64,000 nt of DNA from Lasiosphaeris hirsuta. Taxonomy: Eukaryota; Ascomycota; Sordariomycetes; Sordariales; Lasiosphaeriaceae. Below the pieces are notes generated by a model. The model saw only the letters and a program-made list of their open reading frames with translations, ran no database searches and had not been told where the DNA came from. Shown in pieces: positions 11,293 to 21,855 of this stretch. Location of the stretch: the NCBI GenBank assembly GCA_030549175.1, contig JAUKUA010000001.1, positions 5,704,001 through 5,768,000 of the forward strand, in the 5' to 3' direction. Position 1 is the stretch's first letter. Each line of letters starts with the position of its first letter. The position numbers were made by a program, and so were the translations under genes.

Positions 11293-13490
11293 TCATGGAC
11301 GCTGGGAAGTCAAAGGGTGGCTTCTTCTCGACCTTCTCCATCGCCGACCCCGAGGGCAGCACTCGTGAAGGGCTCGGCAAACCCCAAAAACGAAACCGCA
11401 GAGTGTTTGTATGCATACCTTGCCACCGGCGAAAGCTGAAGTGCGACAAGGGGCAGCCGTGCTCCCGTTGCGTCCAGTCTGGCACCCCCAACGAATGCAC
11501 ATACCAGCAGGCTCCTGGTCAGAAACAGGAACCTGCCCTCGAGTCCGACGGCGCCACTCGAGCCGACGCGCAAGCGACACCGCAGACTTCTCCGGAATCA
11601 TCCACGAGCGGAGGGAGGGCGCGGCTCGACGGTGCTACTCACTGGAGGACCATGGCTCGTGAGGTTGGTGCAAAATCATGGCGATCTGACCAAGTAGCCG
11701 AGTTGGCCATAGGCCAGCGGCTACCATTCCGGGTCTTTCAAGGCGTTCGACTGCAAGCCGCCGCCGAGAGGATCTGTGCTGATACGAACGCTATGCAGTT
11801 CAAAGAGGCCTGGCCGTACATCTCCGGCACCGACCCTCAGTGGGCGCCCAGGCATCAACAAATTCTCGGTCTCGAAGGACTATTTCCTTCCCTTCCGGGC
11901 ACCAACTTTCCTTTCGGTAACGCCTTCACATACTCACAGAGTCGAAGCCAAGTGCTGGAGAGTCTACCACCGCCTCAGGTCGTCAACACCCTCGTCCAGT
12001 GCTACTTTGGCTCCTTCGAGTCAACCCATCGACTTGTCCACCAGCAGCAATTTGGCGACGAGTTGAACGCATTTTGGATAAACCGCGAGCAGTTTTCAGA
12101 AGGATGGCTGTCCCAGCTCTGCATGATGCTGGCCTTGGGTTGCCAGTCGGCTCCTAGCCGTGTGCTCAGGGGCACGGGGCGCACCGCGGAGGACTGGACC
12201 GCTCTCTTCCTAGATGCTGCCCAGTTTTTCTTTGGGCAGTCGCCCTATTTCACATCTCCCACCTTGACAACGGTACGAACACTCTGCCTAGCTGTCATGG
12301 CGCGGATGACGGAGATTGTCAAGGGGACAGAGATGAGCCATCTCGTCTTTCTCATGGGGTTTGTAACTCGGCTAGCGATGACGATGCAACTTCACAGGAG
12401 GACATCGGTTCTCCCAGAAATGACACCATTTGAAGCCGAGATGAGAAAACGGATCTGGATCACAATCCAGCTTCTCGATCTAGATATTGCCATGAGGACC
12501 GGAACGTCCTACTTCAACCGAGAATGGGACGTTGACGCTCCCCTCGACATCAACGACTCCAACTTCCACCGGTCCGAGCAGGGGTGGGTGATGGATACGC
12601 GATGGGCGTCCCCGGGGGGCTCTACCGATAGCACCTTCCAGATCAAGCTCGCCAATCTTCTTCCTGTCTTGATGGAAGTCATCAACAAGACGAACTCGCC
12701 AACGCAGCTTCGTATAGAATACGAAAGAGTACGAGCCTTGGATAAACAGCTGAGGCAAAAACTGCAAGATGCAGAGTCGATACTGTCCCTCAGTCCTTAC
12801 GGGCAAACCGAAAACCTGGACAAAGTGAACAGCACACAAATACATTTCCTGCGGGTACTTGTTCATCGAACGTTATTAGCCTTGCATCACGACTATGCAT
12901 CTGTCCCCCGAGCAGGGAAATATCCCGACTCGACCCTAGCAGCCACACAAAGCTCACTGGCATTGTTACGAACATACCAAATATGGCACACACCCCCTAC
13001 AGCAACGGCAGCGGGTGTGCAGACCAGGGCGTCCTCATCGGCGTCCTCGACGTTGTTCGAGCCGTTGGATCAACCCATCTCCCCTCTCGGCTGGCTGACT
13101 GACCTTTGCCATGACGACTTTGGCGCAGCAATGTTCCACCTGATTGTTGCGCTGAGGCGAGGTGACCTCGAAGCGATACAGCACGGAGGCCTTCCCTCTC
13201 GGTCGGTAGCCTCCAACATCCTCCATCAAAATTTGGAGTTAGTGAGGACAAGGGCTTGCCGATCAGTCCCTCACTTTAGGGAGTTCGTCGCGCTCTCCGT
13301 GGCGGTTGGCTGCCTTGAAAGCTTCCATGCTGGCGAACCGTTCCTCCCGACCCTGCTGGAGGTTGCCGGCCAAATTGAACAGACGGTGCTACAAGGTGGG
13401 CAGGAATTGCTGTGGACCCAGGGCAGCCACCCGTTCTCGGGGCAAGCTGGCTTGTCCCCCAACCCATTTGTATATGGATACGGTCAATGA
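11289..13490 (+). CDS. Zn2Cys6 transcription factor with fungal-specific regulatory domain
   Basis: Single exon, 733 aa counted from the ATG at 11289. The next in-frame ATG at 11295 has a stronger context (A at -3, G at +4) and may be the real start, costing two residues. The zinc cluster is at C42, C45, C52, C58, C61 and C70 (C-x2-C-x6-C-x5-C-x2-C-x8-C), with the basic CHRRKLKC segment that contacts DNA in this family. Residues of about 200-430 match the fungal_trans (PF04082) middle region: the QVVNTLVQCYF start, an FESTHRLVH segment, the RTLCLAVMARM helix, and RKRIWITIQLLDLDIAMRTG. The protein is nuclear by family. Target genes cannot be read from sequence, and no biosynthetic or transporter cluster adjoins it, so a pathway-specific role is not supported. 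A uORF ends on its start codon. Confidence 0.93.
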   Translation: MIMDAGKSKGGFFSTFSIADPEGSTREGLGKPQKRNRRVFVCIPCHRRKLKCDKGQPCSRCVQSGTPNECTYQQAPGQKQEPALESDGATRADAQATPQTSPESSTSGGRARLDGATHWRTMAREVGAKSWRSDQVAELAIGQRLPFRVFQGVRLQAAAERICADTNAMQFKEAWPYISGTDPQWAPRHQQILGLEGLFPSLPGTNFPFGNAFTYSQSRSQVLESLPPPQVVNTLVQCYFGSFESTHRLVHQQQFGDELNAFWINREQFSEGWLSQLCMMLALGCQSAPSRVLRGTGRTAEDWTALFLDAAQFFFGQSPYFTSPTLTTVRTLCLAVMARMTEIVKGTEMSHLVFLMGFVTRLAMTMQLHRRTSVLPEMTPFEAEMRKRIWITIQLLDLDIAMRTGTSYFNREWDVDAPLDINDSNFHRSEQGWVMDTRWASPGGSTDSTFQIKLANLLPVLMEVINKTNSPTQLRIEYERVRALDKQLRQKLQDAESILSLSPYGQTENLDKVNSTQIHFLRVLVHRTLLALHHDYASVPRAGKYPDSTLAATQSSLALLRTYQIWHTPPTATAAGVQTRASSSASSTLFEPLDQPISPLGWLTDLCHDDFGAAMFHLIVALRRGDLEAIQHGGLPSRSVASNILHQNLELVRTRACRSVPHFREFVALSVAVGCLESFHAGEPFLPTLLEVAGQIEQTVLQGGQELLWTQGSHPFSGQAGLSPNPFVYGYGQ

Positions 13491-13970
13491 TGATGCCACC
13501 ACGATGAGTACATCTGTATATAGAGGGGCCGGAGCTCTGTATCTATAAGTCCCCATTAGTTTCTAGTTCATAACAGGATAGCTCCCGGGGGGAGGTTATC
13601 TATTGCTTTCGGAACCGGAAGAATTCCGTGGCCAATTCGCCTTCTAATTCTGTAATGTACACATGTACAGCGTAAACACGGGCTGAAAGGAAACGTCTAT
13701 GCCGTAATGTTAAGTGTACTGGAATGATACACCATGCCTGCCAATCATGATCCCGGGACCCATCGGGACGACGCCAAGCAGATACCCTGCCTGTGGCAGA
13801 CACGCTCCCCAAGCCTTTCGCTAGGGGAATATCCTCGCTGCAGCATTTCCAGCGCGTTTCTGTGCCGAGCCTCCCAGGTCATCTTTTGATTCCGTCTGGC
13901 GATCAATCAACAACTCGCTTAGACTTCCACCCCTCTTCTCTCCACCGCACCGCGCTCGCCTGTCCTTCCA
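13491..13970. other. Convergent 3' region, no gene seen
   Basis: Lies between the stop codons of two convergent genes (the Zn2Cys6 factor and ATP synthase subunit e). I see only presumed 3' UTR and nothing with coding character. Confidence 0.6.
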
Positions 13971-14486
13971 TTATGCCTTCTGCTTGAAGAGGGCGTCGAA
14001 GTATGACTCGAGATCGAAATTGGGGCCCATTGGGTCTTGGTTCACTAATTGGAAAAATATTAGCTTTGTGTTGATTTGGTGGGTGATGGTAAAGTTGGCG
14101 GCGTGATGCAAAGACAGGCCGGAAAAGCGCGGGATAAACAACTCACGTCCTCCACTTGTCGCGGCCGGTGTTGCTGAGGCTGGCGTCTTGGACTTTGCGT
14201 ACGCCTCCTTGGCCTTGTTTATGAGATCCTGCTTGTGCTCATACTCGCGCTTTGCGACCGCCGTCTGTTGCGCTGTGCTGAGCGACCTCTGGTGGTAGAA
14301 TCCATAGAAGACACCCACGCAGAGCGCCGAGTACCGGAGGACCTGCAAGGATAGCTGTCAGTCGGGAGTGCCTATAGTGCGGGCGGATGCATCTCGGCAT
14401 CATCCAATTCCCCTCCGCTGCCTCGTGGAGCATGTCGGAGGGTTCTAGTGGCGGTTACTCACGTTGACTCCGGATGTGGTAGACAT
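13971..14486 (-). CDS. TIM11: Mitochondrial F1Fo ATP synthase subunit e
   Basis: Three exons on the minus strand: 14486-14463, 14342-14147 and 14044-13971, giving 97 aa. The first exon holds only eight codons. Donors are GTGAGT in both introns; acceptors are TGCAG and ATTAG. The protein starts MSTTSGVNVLRYSAL; a short N-terminal membrane segment (about residues 9-22, VLRYSALCVGVFYGF) is followed by a charged coiled-coil region (KREYEHKQDLINKAKEAYAK) and an acidic end, the usual build of subunit e. This small inner-membrane subunit supports dimerisation of ATP synthase and cristae shape in yeast. The G-x3-G helix-packing motif is not clearly present in the predicted membrane helix, which has VGVFYG instead. 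The length fits the family (about 90-100 aa). The gene is divergent from the dynein intermediate chain gene. Confidence 0.85.
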
Positions 14487-15280
14487 TGGGGAAAACCGGT
14501 TTGCGACGACGGCTATTACTGTGTGGTGTTTTCCTCGAGGGATGGGACGGACGATGGTGCTGTTCGTCAATTAGGGTATTGGATAGGTGCAATTGAAAAT
14601 CAATTGGGCCCTGCCGTACGTCGTCAAGTGGTGGGAGTTGAAGGTGACGGGGGGTGTCGGCCGGTAGGTCGGTGATTGCAAGAGACAAATTTGGTGAAGC
14701 TCGGGAGTTTTCGCGGTTTCTTTTTGCTGACCCACGCAGGGTTCCCACACCTGAAGTCGCTTTTGTTCCCAGGCTGCCAGGAGCTGGCGGGAGCTTCCAC
14801 CTGTCACGAAAGAGGATTTGTGCCAAGCCATTCTGGGTCACGTGTCTCCTGCAGTGGACAACGAGCAGTCCCCCTGCGGGTGGACCCATTGGGGGACCCT
14901 GCACAGGCGCCCCAAGTCGCGAGCAACGCGCATGTTAGGGGATGAATGAAAGGGAGGTCCAAAACTGCACGATCTGATTGCCACCCTGCCAGCATCCAGC
15001 GAGTTTTGTTAGTTCCGTCTTCCGCCATCACGCATCCCATCTGAACCCGCATCGCCCGACGTGCCAATATTTACGGGGGATAATAAATCTCAAACGAGTT
15101 CCACGCTAGGAGTCGGATATTCTGCGGACCGCCACACGAATTGCTCGCCGCACGAATTGCTCGCCGAATTATACTAGACAAACGGGGAAGCGCTGCGCGC
15201 TGCGCTTCGGGCTTCCGCCGAGGCTGCTGTACTACTCCCGGATACCAGCGCCCCTGAGATGGGTCTAGGGAATCGCCAAG
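14487..15280. promoter_or_regulatory. Divergent promoter region (ATP synthase e / dynein intermediate chain)
   Basis: About 800 bases between two divergent start codons. It contains a short tandem repeat at 15131-15162. No other gene is seen and no TATA box is obvious. Confidence 0.5.
15131..15162. repeat. 16-bp tandem duplication in the promoter
   Basis: Two adjacent copies of a 16-base unit (GCCRCACGAATTGCTC) differ at one position, with the first eight bases of a partial third copy (GCCGAATT) after them. It lies about 120 bases upstream of the dynein intermediate chain start. Confidence 0.85.
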
Positions 15281-17426
15281 ATGCAGCAACGTCGAGATGA
15301 GATTCTCGCGAAGAAGGCAAAGCTTGCAGAGCTTAAGCGGCAGAGGGAGCTTCGGGCCAACCAGGCCACGGCAACTCGCCAGAGTATAGGAACCGCAAGT
15401 GAAGTCTGTCTACTACCCTCTATCCTGTACCTCTCTAGGGTCCTTAAGCGCTGACCGTTTCGAACAGCTGATAGCTCCCACACCTGACCGCGCAGATCGC
15501 CGCGATATCGAGAAATTCATCAACAGTCTAATCGGTGACAGCAGGCCAGTATCTGTCTCGACAGGAGCCAACTCACCCGCGCGGCGCGGCAGCCGGCCAA
15601 ACAGCGTGCTCAGCGCTGGCGAAATTAGCAATGGGACCTCAGAGTTCGCCACACAGAATGGCCAAACCATTCCCTCAACACCCGCGCCACCCCAGGTCCT
15701 GTCAACTGTCGCCCTTGCGACTGTCTACGAGTGCCCCCCATCTCCTGTGAAGGAGGTCTTTTCCTACAGTAAGGGGGTGCAGACGACGGATGAATGGACA
15801 ACCCCGAGCCGACCCCGCACATTTTCCGAGTCAGACAACGAAGAGCCTGCTACTTCGACACCAAACAAGCGGCTCAGCAGGAGAGAGCGGGATCGTGAAG
15901 AGGAGCTCCGGGAAAACCTGCGGAAGGAGATTGAAGAGGAGCTCAGGCTAGCCAAGGATCTTGTGACAGATGGAGTCCTCAAGCCGTCAGCCGCGGCGAA
16001 CTTCCCCGTAAGGGCACTTACCTCCGAGGAGCTCAAAGCCGTTACGCACTCGGATGATTTTATGGACTTCATCGACAGGTCGACCAAGGTTATCGAAAAA
16101 GCCCTCGACCAGGAATACGACATCCTGACCGACTACGCTCTGCAGGTGAACGATATTGACGACGACGACGAACAGCATGGCAATACGGGTGGGAAGGGCC
16201 GCCGAAAGGTGAAGGAGATGGCGCAGTTTTACGATGAGAGGTGGTCTAAGAAGCGCATGATCAGTTCTATCGACTTCTCCCCCAAATTCAGCGAGCTCTT
16301 GCTGGCCTCTTACACGAAGAACCCTACAGCGCCTCATGATCCGGATGGCATAGTGCAAGTTTGGAATGCCCACCTACACGACCGGCCGGAATTTGTGTTC
16401 CACGCCCAGTCCGATATCTTGACGGCCAAGTTCTCGCCCTTCCATCCCAATCTCATCATCGGCGGCGCATACAGTGGACAGGTGCTGCTCTGGGACACGC
16501 GAGCGCGGTCAGCCCCTGTGCAGAAGACCCCCCTGACGGGATCCGGGCATACGCATCCCGTGTACAGCGTTGATATTGTCGGCACGCAAAACGCCAACAA
16601 CATTATCTCGTGCTCGACCGACGGTGCGGTATGCGGGTGGAGTGTCGACATGCTCGCCCAGCCGCAGGAATCGTTGACGCTGCTAGCGCCACCACCGGCC
16701 AAGAACGAAGATCTCAGTCCGACATGCATGGGCTTCCAGGAGTCAGACCCGACGTTTTTCCTTGTCGGTTCTGAAGAGGGTACAATCTTCCCTTGCCACA
16801 GGTACGACCGCGCAGGCGCCAAGGCGGGCGTAGACGCACGCGTCAGCTACAAAGGTCACGCGGCACCCGTCATGTCGGTGCATTACCACCCACAACGCGG
16901 CTTTGTTGACTTGAGCGACCTGGTGCTGTCAGCCAGTCTGGACTGGAGCGTCAAGCTATGGAAGGTCCGGGCGCCGGCGGCCACATCGGCTATCGGCCCA
17001 GGGATGAGCGGGGCCGCCGGTGGCGAGGCGCACGTCGCACCACTACTTGATTTTGTGCGCGAAGATGTTGTCTACGACGCGGCATGGTCGCCGGTCAAGC
17101 CCGGTGTCTTCAGTCTTGTGGATGGTGCTGGCTGGCTGGAACTGTGGGATATCACGGTTGAGACGGAGGAGCCTGTAGCGCGCATCTCGCCCAGCGCACG
17201 TAAGGACGGACGCACGATGTTGAGCAAGAGCCTCAACCGCGTTGCGTGGGAGCCGTCTGAGGGCAAGCGCCTGGCGACGGGCGGCATCGATGGTGCATTG
17301 ACTATGTTTGAGGTTGGTCCGGACTTGGGGGGCAAGGAGGGGTTGAAGAATGAGGATTGGTTGGATGTGAGGAAGCTGGTTAACCGGCTTGAAGCAGCGA
17401 GTCTCAACGGGGCGGCGGGGGCTTGA
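15281..17426 (+). CDS. Cytoplasmic dynein intermediate chain
   Basis: Two exons, 15281-15403 and 15468-17426, giving 693 aa; donor GTCTGT, branch GCTGAC, acceptor ACAG. The N-terminal helix MQQRRDEILAKKAKLAEL is the signature that binds p150Glued of dynactin and NudE. Acidic and serine-rich linkers follow, with a candidate LC8 light-chain site at KGVQTTDEW (VQT at 145-147). Residues of about 260-680 form the WD40 propeller that binds the dynein heavy chain, with repeats visible at ILTAKFSPFHPNLIIGGAYSGQVLLWD, HPVYSVDIVGTQ and VLSASLDWSVKLWKV. It is the orthologue of yeast Pac11 and animal DYNC1I by domain order. It acts in minus-end transport and nuclear distribution along microtubules. Two other microtubule genes (TBCE and alpha-tubulin) lie within 27 kb. 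Confidence 0.95.
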
Positions 17427-18074
17427 GGGAAGCTGTAGGTGGGTTAGGAGTCTGTTTTGGGTTTCAGAAGGGTTATTTTATGTGTAATACACGGGGGCAG
17501 GCATTCATTGTTTATACCCCTGATTATGACTGTCTTGAGAGCATGGCGTGTGACTGCTTAGGTGCTGTTCAGTGCCATGGTCGTCATGCTGGCAGGACCC
17601 TAACCCTAAAAAACAGGCTCTTGTATTTTCATTAGTAAGCACCTCAACCAAACCGAACTTCAGTGGGTGAGTCCCAACTTTCCCGCTTTCCCGCATTTTC
17701 CTCCCACCAACTTCCCTGCAAAAGTATTTTGACAGCAGGTGAATACATTTCCTGTGGGCTTCAAATACCCACTGAACATGGAATCGCTGAGCCAGGAGTA
17801 TTGGTATTCGTGAGTTCTTTCCATCATTGTTTTCATTTCTTCCGCGGCTTGTGATGAATGATTCTTTATGAATTCTGCAATTCTGAAGGAACTCGACCTG
17901 AGATCCGTTGTGGACTTACAACATTACCTTTTTCCGAATCTGAATGCCCCTGCTTTTTTCCCTTATTCAAGAAGACTGCCATTCTCAACATTGAAACTAA
18001 CAAAGCGGAAAAAATAGCTGATTCGTGCTGGTCAAAGTGTGCGAGGACTATGGATACCCAATGCGCCAGATGCC
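17427..18074. other. Convergent 3' region with telomere-like motif, no gene seen
   Basis: Lies between the convergent dynein intermediate chain and aldo/keto reductase stops. It holds two telomere-type units (CCCTAACCCTAA) at 17598-17609. No coding character is seen. Confidence 0.55.
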
Positions 18075-19188
18075 TCATGTGTTCATAGGGATGGAGGCGG
18101 GGTATCGGTCGCCCTTGACCTCAAACTTGGCCAGGGTCGCATCAATCTCGCTCATCTCTTCCTCCGACAGGTCCACATAAATGGCGTTCTCGTTGACGCG
18201 TGCTACCGTTGTGGCGCCGGGTATGGGTATGATGGTCGGCATCCCCGGTCGCTTAGACAGGTTACGCGTCCATGAGATGGCCAGTTGTGCCGGTGTGCAC
18301 CCCTTCTTCTGCGCAAGCGTCTCAACCTGCTTCACCAGTTGGAGGTTGATCTCAAAGTTTTCAGGTGAGAAGCGTGGCCAGTCCTTAAAGTGCGTGCCAG
18401 CAAGATCTTCGACGCTCTTGAAGGCGCCAGTGAGAATCTGGCAGATTTTGTCAGTTGCAGGCCCTGACGCGATACCCTTGGGGGTTCAACTTACGCCGCT
18501 TCCGAGAGGCGAGTATGCGACTACAGGGATGTTGTACTGCGCACATGCAGCAGCAACACCGTTGGTGAGGATGTCGGTGCACCAGAGGCTGAGTTCGACC
18601 TCGACGAACGAGACCTTGGTGATCTTGACGGCGGCGTGGATGGTGCTCGCCGAGACCTCGCTGAGGGAGATGCTTCCCAGCAGGCCCTTATCGATCCACT
18701 CTTGCATAGCGGCAAAGGTTTCCTCCATAGGAACCTTTGGGTCTCGACGGGCGCACTCGAAGACGTCGAGCTTCTTCCGGCCGTTCAGCTGCTTGATGAT
18801 GTTGCTGATGGATCGGTTGATTCCCTCAGCCGAACCGTCAGGGCCTTTGGCGCCCATAGCGCCCTTGACGCTGATGACAACCTTGTCTGCATCCTCGGGA
18901 TACTTTTCGAGGTACTTCTCGAGGACAACCAGAGAGTTGCGCTCAGGAGGGCCATAAAACTCGCCCCCGTTCCAAAAGTTCATGCCATTGGCCAGGGCGG
19001 CCTTCATGGCATCGTTGACTTGTTCCTGGGGCACGGGGTTGGGCCTCCATGTCAAGCCTATGCGGACGACAAACCATTGGTCAGTGGTCTTGGCTTCTAA
19101 TATGAGTTAACTCAAAGTGAGCGTGGGAAGACCTACCCATGAGGCCGTAGCCACTGGGGCCGATTTCTTGCCCGTTGATCTGAGGCAT
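18075..19188 (-). CDS. Pyridoxal reductase-like aldo/keto reductase
   Basis: Three exons on the minus strand: 19188-19137, 19057-18495 and 18437-18075, giving 325 aa; donors GTAGGT and GTAAGT, acceptors CATAG and GCCAG. The protein closely follows the fission yeast Plr1 pattern as I recall it: GLMGLTWRPNP at the exon 1-2 join, NFWNGGEFYGP with the catalytic Tyr, KVVISVKGAM with the catalytic Lys, KKLDVFECARRDP, GSISLSEVSA, and VVAYSPLGSG. The C-terminal IPIPGATTVARV binds the NADPH phosphate in this fold. In the histidine position of the tetrad there is Cys-Ala-Arg instead, as in Plr1-type enzymes. Family role: NADPH-dependent reduction of pyridoxal to pyridoxine in the cytosol. Other small aldehyde substrates are possible. 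Confidence 0.9.
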
Positions 19189-20037
19189 GGTGGTGGCTCT
19201 GATAAAGCTCCTAGGACTTTGATAGTGGGAAAAAATATATATACCGTCTATGCTTTTGGTGTGTCGTGGTGACAACGAGCTGAGTGATTGTGAACAAGAC
19301 GTTCTAAGAGACGCCCATTTGGCCTGCTTTATATGTACCATGATTGCTTGTTGTTACCATCCTCGGAATTACCCAGGCAGTCTCGCGGTTTACAACGCAT
19401 GTTCAAGTCCGGGCAGGGAGGGTGTCGGTAGCGCGAATAGGCAAGTAGGGAAATGCTCTGCTGAGGCATGTCGGCTACGGAATACATCTGGACGGCTCGA
19501 AGGATGCTGGTGTTTGTCGAGTGTCAAGCATGATCAATTGGCCCTTCTCAGTTCTAAGCTAAACCCATCTGGGGATGGACAAGCTCGCGCTCCAGGCCCT
19601 TGGCTTGTCGCCGCCTGCGGCCGGTCAACAAACTAACAAACCCCGGGCCTCGAAGGGCTGGAAGGCGCTGCAGCGAATGGGGTGACAAATTTGTGACGTC
19701 AGCAACCTAAACTCCGGTCGCGAGCTGGCGAGTCTCCGGGTTGACCTACCAGCCTCGCTCCTACAGTACGCATGGGCCCCTTCCATCGTGCTTGCTCGAA
19801 AAAGGATGTCCGTCTTTTATCCCCGAAGGCTTGCTGTTCCTTAATACCGAATTGTCGAAAATAAGGCAGCGAGCGACATTGATATTGTCTGCCATCAAAT
19901 ACAGTACCAGCAAGCTCTCAAATCTCAACTATGCTACAGCCCGCGCAACTACTCACACAAATTACTTGTTTCCGTGACCATCCTCTTTTCTCCCATTTCA
20001 AGTTCCCATCTAGTAGTATCTGTAAGTCAGAGTGATT
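19189..20037. other. Intergenic region, promoter of the aldo/keto reductase
   Basis: About 850 bases between the start of the aldo/keto reductase and the stop of the zinc-finger gene, both on the minus strand. I see no gene and no strong motif. Confidence 0.55.
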
Positions 20038-21453
20038 CTAGACCTCAACCAGCTTTCCAACCGCGGGCTGCATTGCTGGTGCCTTGGCCTCAGCCGACTG
20101 TTTCTTCGCCTTCGCCTTAGTGGCCGCCGCCTGACCCTGCTGCTGCCGAGATTGTTGCCCATTTTCGGAAACTGGCATGCCCTCCCGAGCCTCCTGAGTC
20201 CGAACCTGAGCCTGGTCCTGGTTGCCCTGCTGAACCCCCTGAACACGAGCCGGCGCCGCAACCAGACCCTCTCCCACCGGCACCGGCTTGCCCTGCGCCA
20301 CAGCCGCCGTCGCGGCTTCGCTGGCGACCGCCTTCTTCCTCCCCTTGTCCAACGGCGTCATCTCTCGTCCCCTGCGCGGTGGCGCGCGGCGGAATACCTC
20401 CTTCGTCAGCAGACCCAGCTCGCTGGCCATCTTCTTCAACTGCGCCTTGTTCTTCTTGTTCCTGCCGCCACCGCCGCCGCCGAGCATCTCCAACTGTTGC
20501 TGCTGCTGCAATAGTATCGCTAGATACCGCCGCTGCTGCTGAAAGTCGTCGAGTCCGCGTCCCGGCCCGAGATCTCCCACCCCCAGACGCAAGCGCGTAG
20601 CCACCGCGGCCGGGCCGCCTATGTCGTGGAGGCGGCCGGCGCCGCTGCTGCCCCGCAGCATCTCCTCTGTGAGCCACCAGACGGGTGGCGTGCTGAGGCC
20701 GACCTCGAGCATGCCGCTGGGCGTGTTCGGCATGGCGTGCAAGTAGCGGCACTGCTGGCCCCACTTACAGGTACCGTAGTGGCACCAGTGGCGGCAGTAC
20801 TCTTGCTGGGAGACCGGAGAGGGTGTTGGGGGGGTGTGGTCCGCGCGCGTAGTGACGAGTTGTTTGTCTGATGCTGTGTTGGGGGCAGGTTGAGGAGGCG
20901 GCCGGTGCTGCTGTTGCTGCTGCTGCGCGGTGGACTTCGAGATGGGGCCAGACTGCTGTCCGACGGTACAGGCGTGGGCTTCATTCCAGTGGGCTTTCAT
21001 GCGGTCAGCTGGGTGGACTTCCGGAGCCGGCGCGGGCGCCGCGGCGGCCTCCACGATCTGGGCTGGCGGCTGTGAGGGGCCAGCGACTGCCACAGGGGTT
21101 TCTTCCGGTCTGCCGCCATCCACCGCTCCTCGTCTAGCGACCGCCATGGAGGTCTCGACATAATCATCCACGGTTCCATCATCCGCCCAGTCGGACGGAG
21201 CGGGAGACGATGGCTGAAACATGATGCGAACAGCGTATGCTGCCTCTGATTTCGCGACGGTGCCGAGGTTAAGCATGCCGGCGGTGTCCTCGACAGTCAG
21301 CTCACGTGGGACGCCGACGATTTCGATCCAATGAGGGAGTTCATCGAGTGGGACAAGGGGCACAATGGGACCGGGCTCATCGTGGATGATGCCCGAGGGA
21401 CCCTGCCTGGTGACACTTGGTCGGGCAAGAAAGAAGCGAGGTTGGGTCGCCAT
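20038..21453 (-). CDS. CCCH zinc-finger protein
   Basis: Single exon of 471 aa from the ATG at 21453. Upstream in-frame sequence stays open to 21804 but looks like leader, with no alignment-worthy content. The N-terminal 100 residues are well ordered (LDELPHWIEIVGVPRELTV, then AAYAVRIMFQPS). One CCCH finger is at C220, C229, C235 and H239 (C-x8-C-x5-C-x3-H) in the context YCRHWCHYGTCKWGQQC, with a further Cys at 224. Gln-rich and Pro/Ala-rich linkers surround it. The C-terminal half contains a Gln-run, a Gly-run and a lysine-rich KNKAQLKKMASELGLLTKE helix. Fingers of this type bind RNA in most characterised proteins, so a role in mRNA handling is plausible but inferred. The family is known from filamentous ascomycetes without a defined function. 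Confidence 0.85.
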   Translation of the reverse strand: MATQPRFFLARPSVTRQGPSGIIHDEPGPIVPLVPLDELPHWIEIVGVPRELTVEDTAGMLNLGTVAKSEAAYAVRIMFQPSSPAPSDWADDGTVDDYVETSMAVARRGAVDGGRPEETPVAVAGPSQPPAQIVEAAAAPAPAPEVHPADRMKAHWNEAHACTVGQQSGPISKSTAQQQQQQHRPPPQPAPNTASDKQLVTTRADHTPPTPSPVSQQEYCRHWCHYGTCKWGQQCRYLHAMPNTPSGMLEVGLSTPPVWWLTEEMLRGSSGAGRLHDIGGPAAVATRLRLGVGDLGPGRGLDDFQQQRRYLAILLQQQQQLEMLGGGGGGRNKKNKAQLKKMASELGLLTKEVFRRAPPRRGREMTPLDKGRKKAVASEAATAAVAQGKPVPVGEGLVAAPARVQGVQQGNQDQAQVRTQEAREGMPVSENGQQSRQQQGQAAATKAKAKKQSAEAKAPAMQPAVGKLVEV

Positions 21454-21855
21454 GATCAAAGCTATGTATGCTAGATCTTGCAATAGACTTTGGACCTGGC
21501 TCGATTCTGGTTTGGCGATGTTGTTCTGTGTCTGGTCATCAATGGGGATGAGGGGCTGAATGATGGCTAGGCTGCGAAATGAGGGACCTGGTCCTGAGTC
21601 TGATGCAACTTGATGAGCGGACGGGAAAACAAGACTTATAGATGCAGGCTTTTGGTAGACTGGGGTTTGGACTGATACTGGTTCTCTTGTCTTGTCTTGC
21701 TGTCTGTGTTGTCTAGCATATGCGCTCCGCAGGGACAAACAGCCAAGTAATTGATCAAACACGGCCACAAGCTCATGCTGGAAACCGGCAACTTCGTCAG
21801 TCAATCAAATCTCCCGCTCAAATCACACAAGCAGCGTGCCGACAAGCAAGTCCTC
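21454..21855. other. Short intergenic region, leader of the CCCH gene
   Basis: Presumed promoter and 5' leader of the CCCH gene together with the 3' end of the TBCE gene. No other gene is seen. Confidence 0.55.

Noticed and set aside
21454..21804. Longer N-terminus for the CCCH gene by using the upstream open frame
   Set aside because: The upstream stretch has no ordered protein character, while the ATG at 21453 begins a clearly ordered region.
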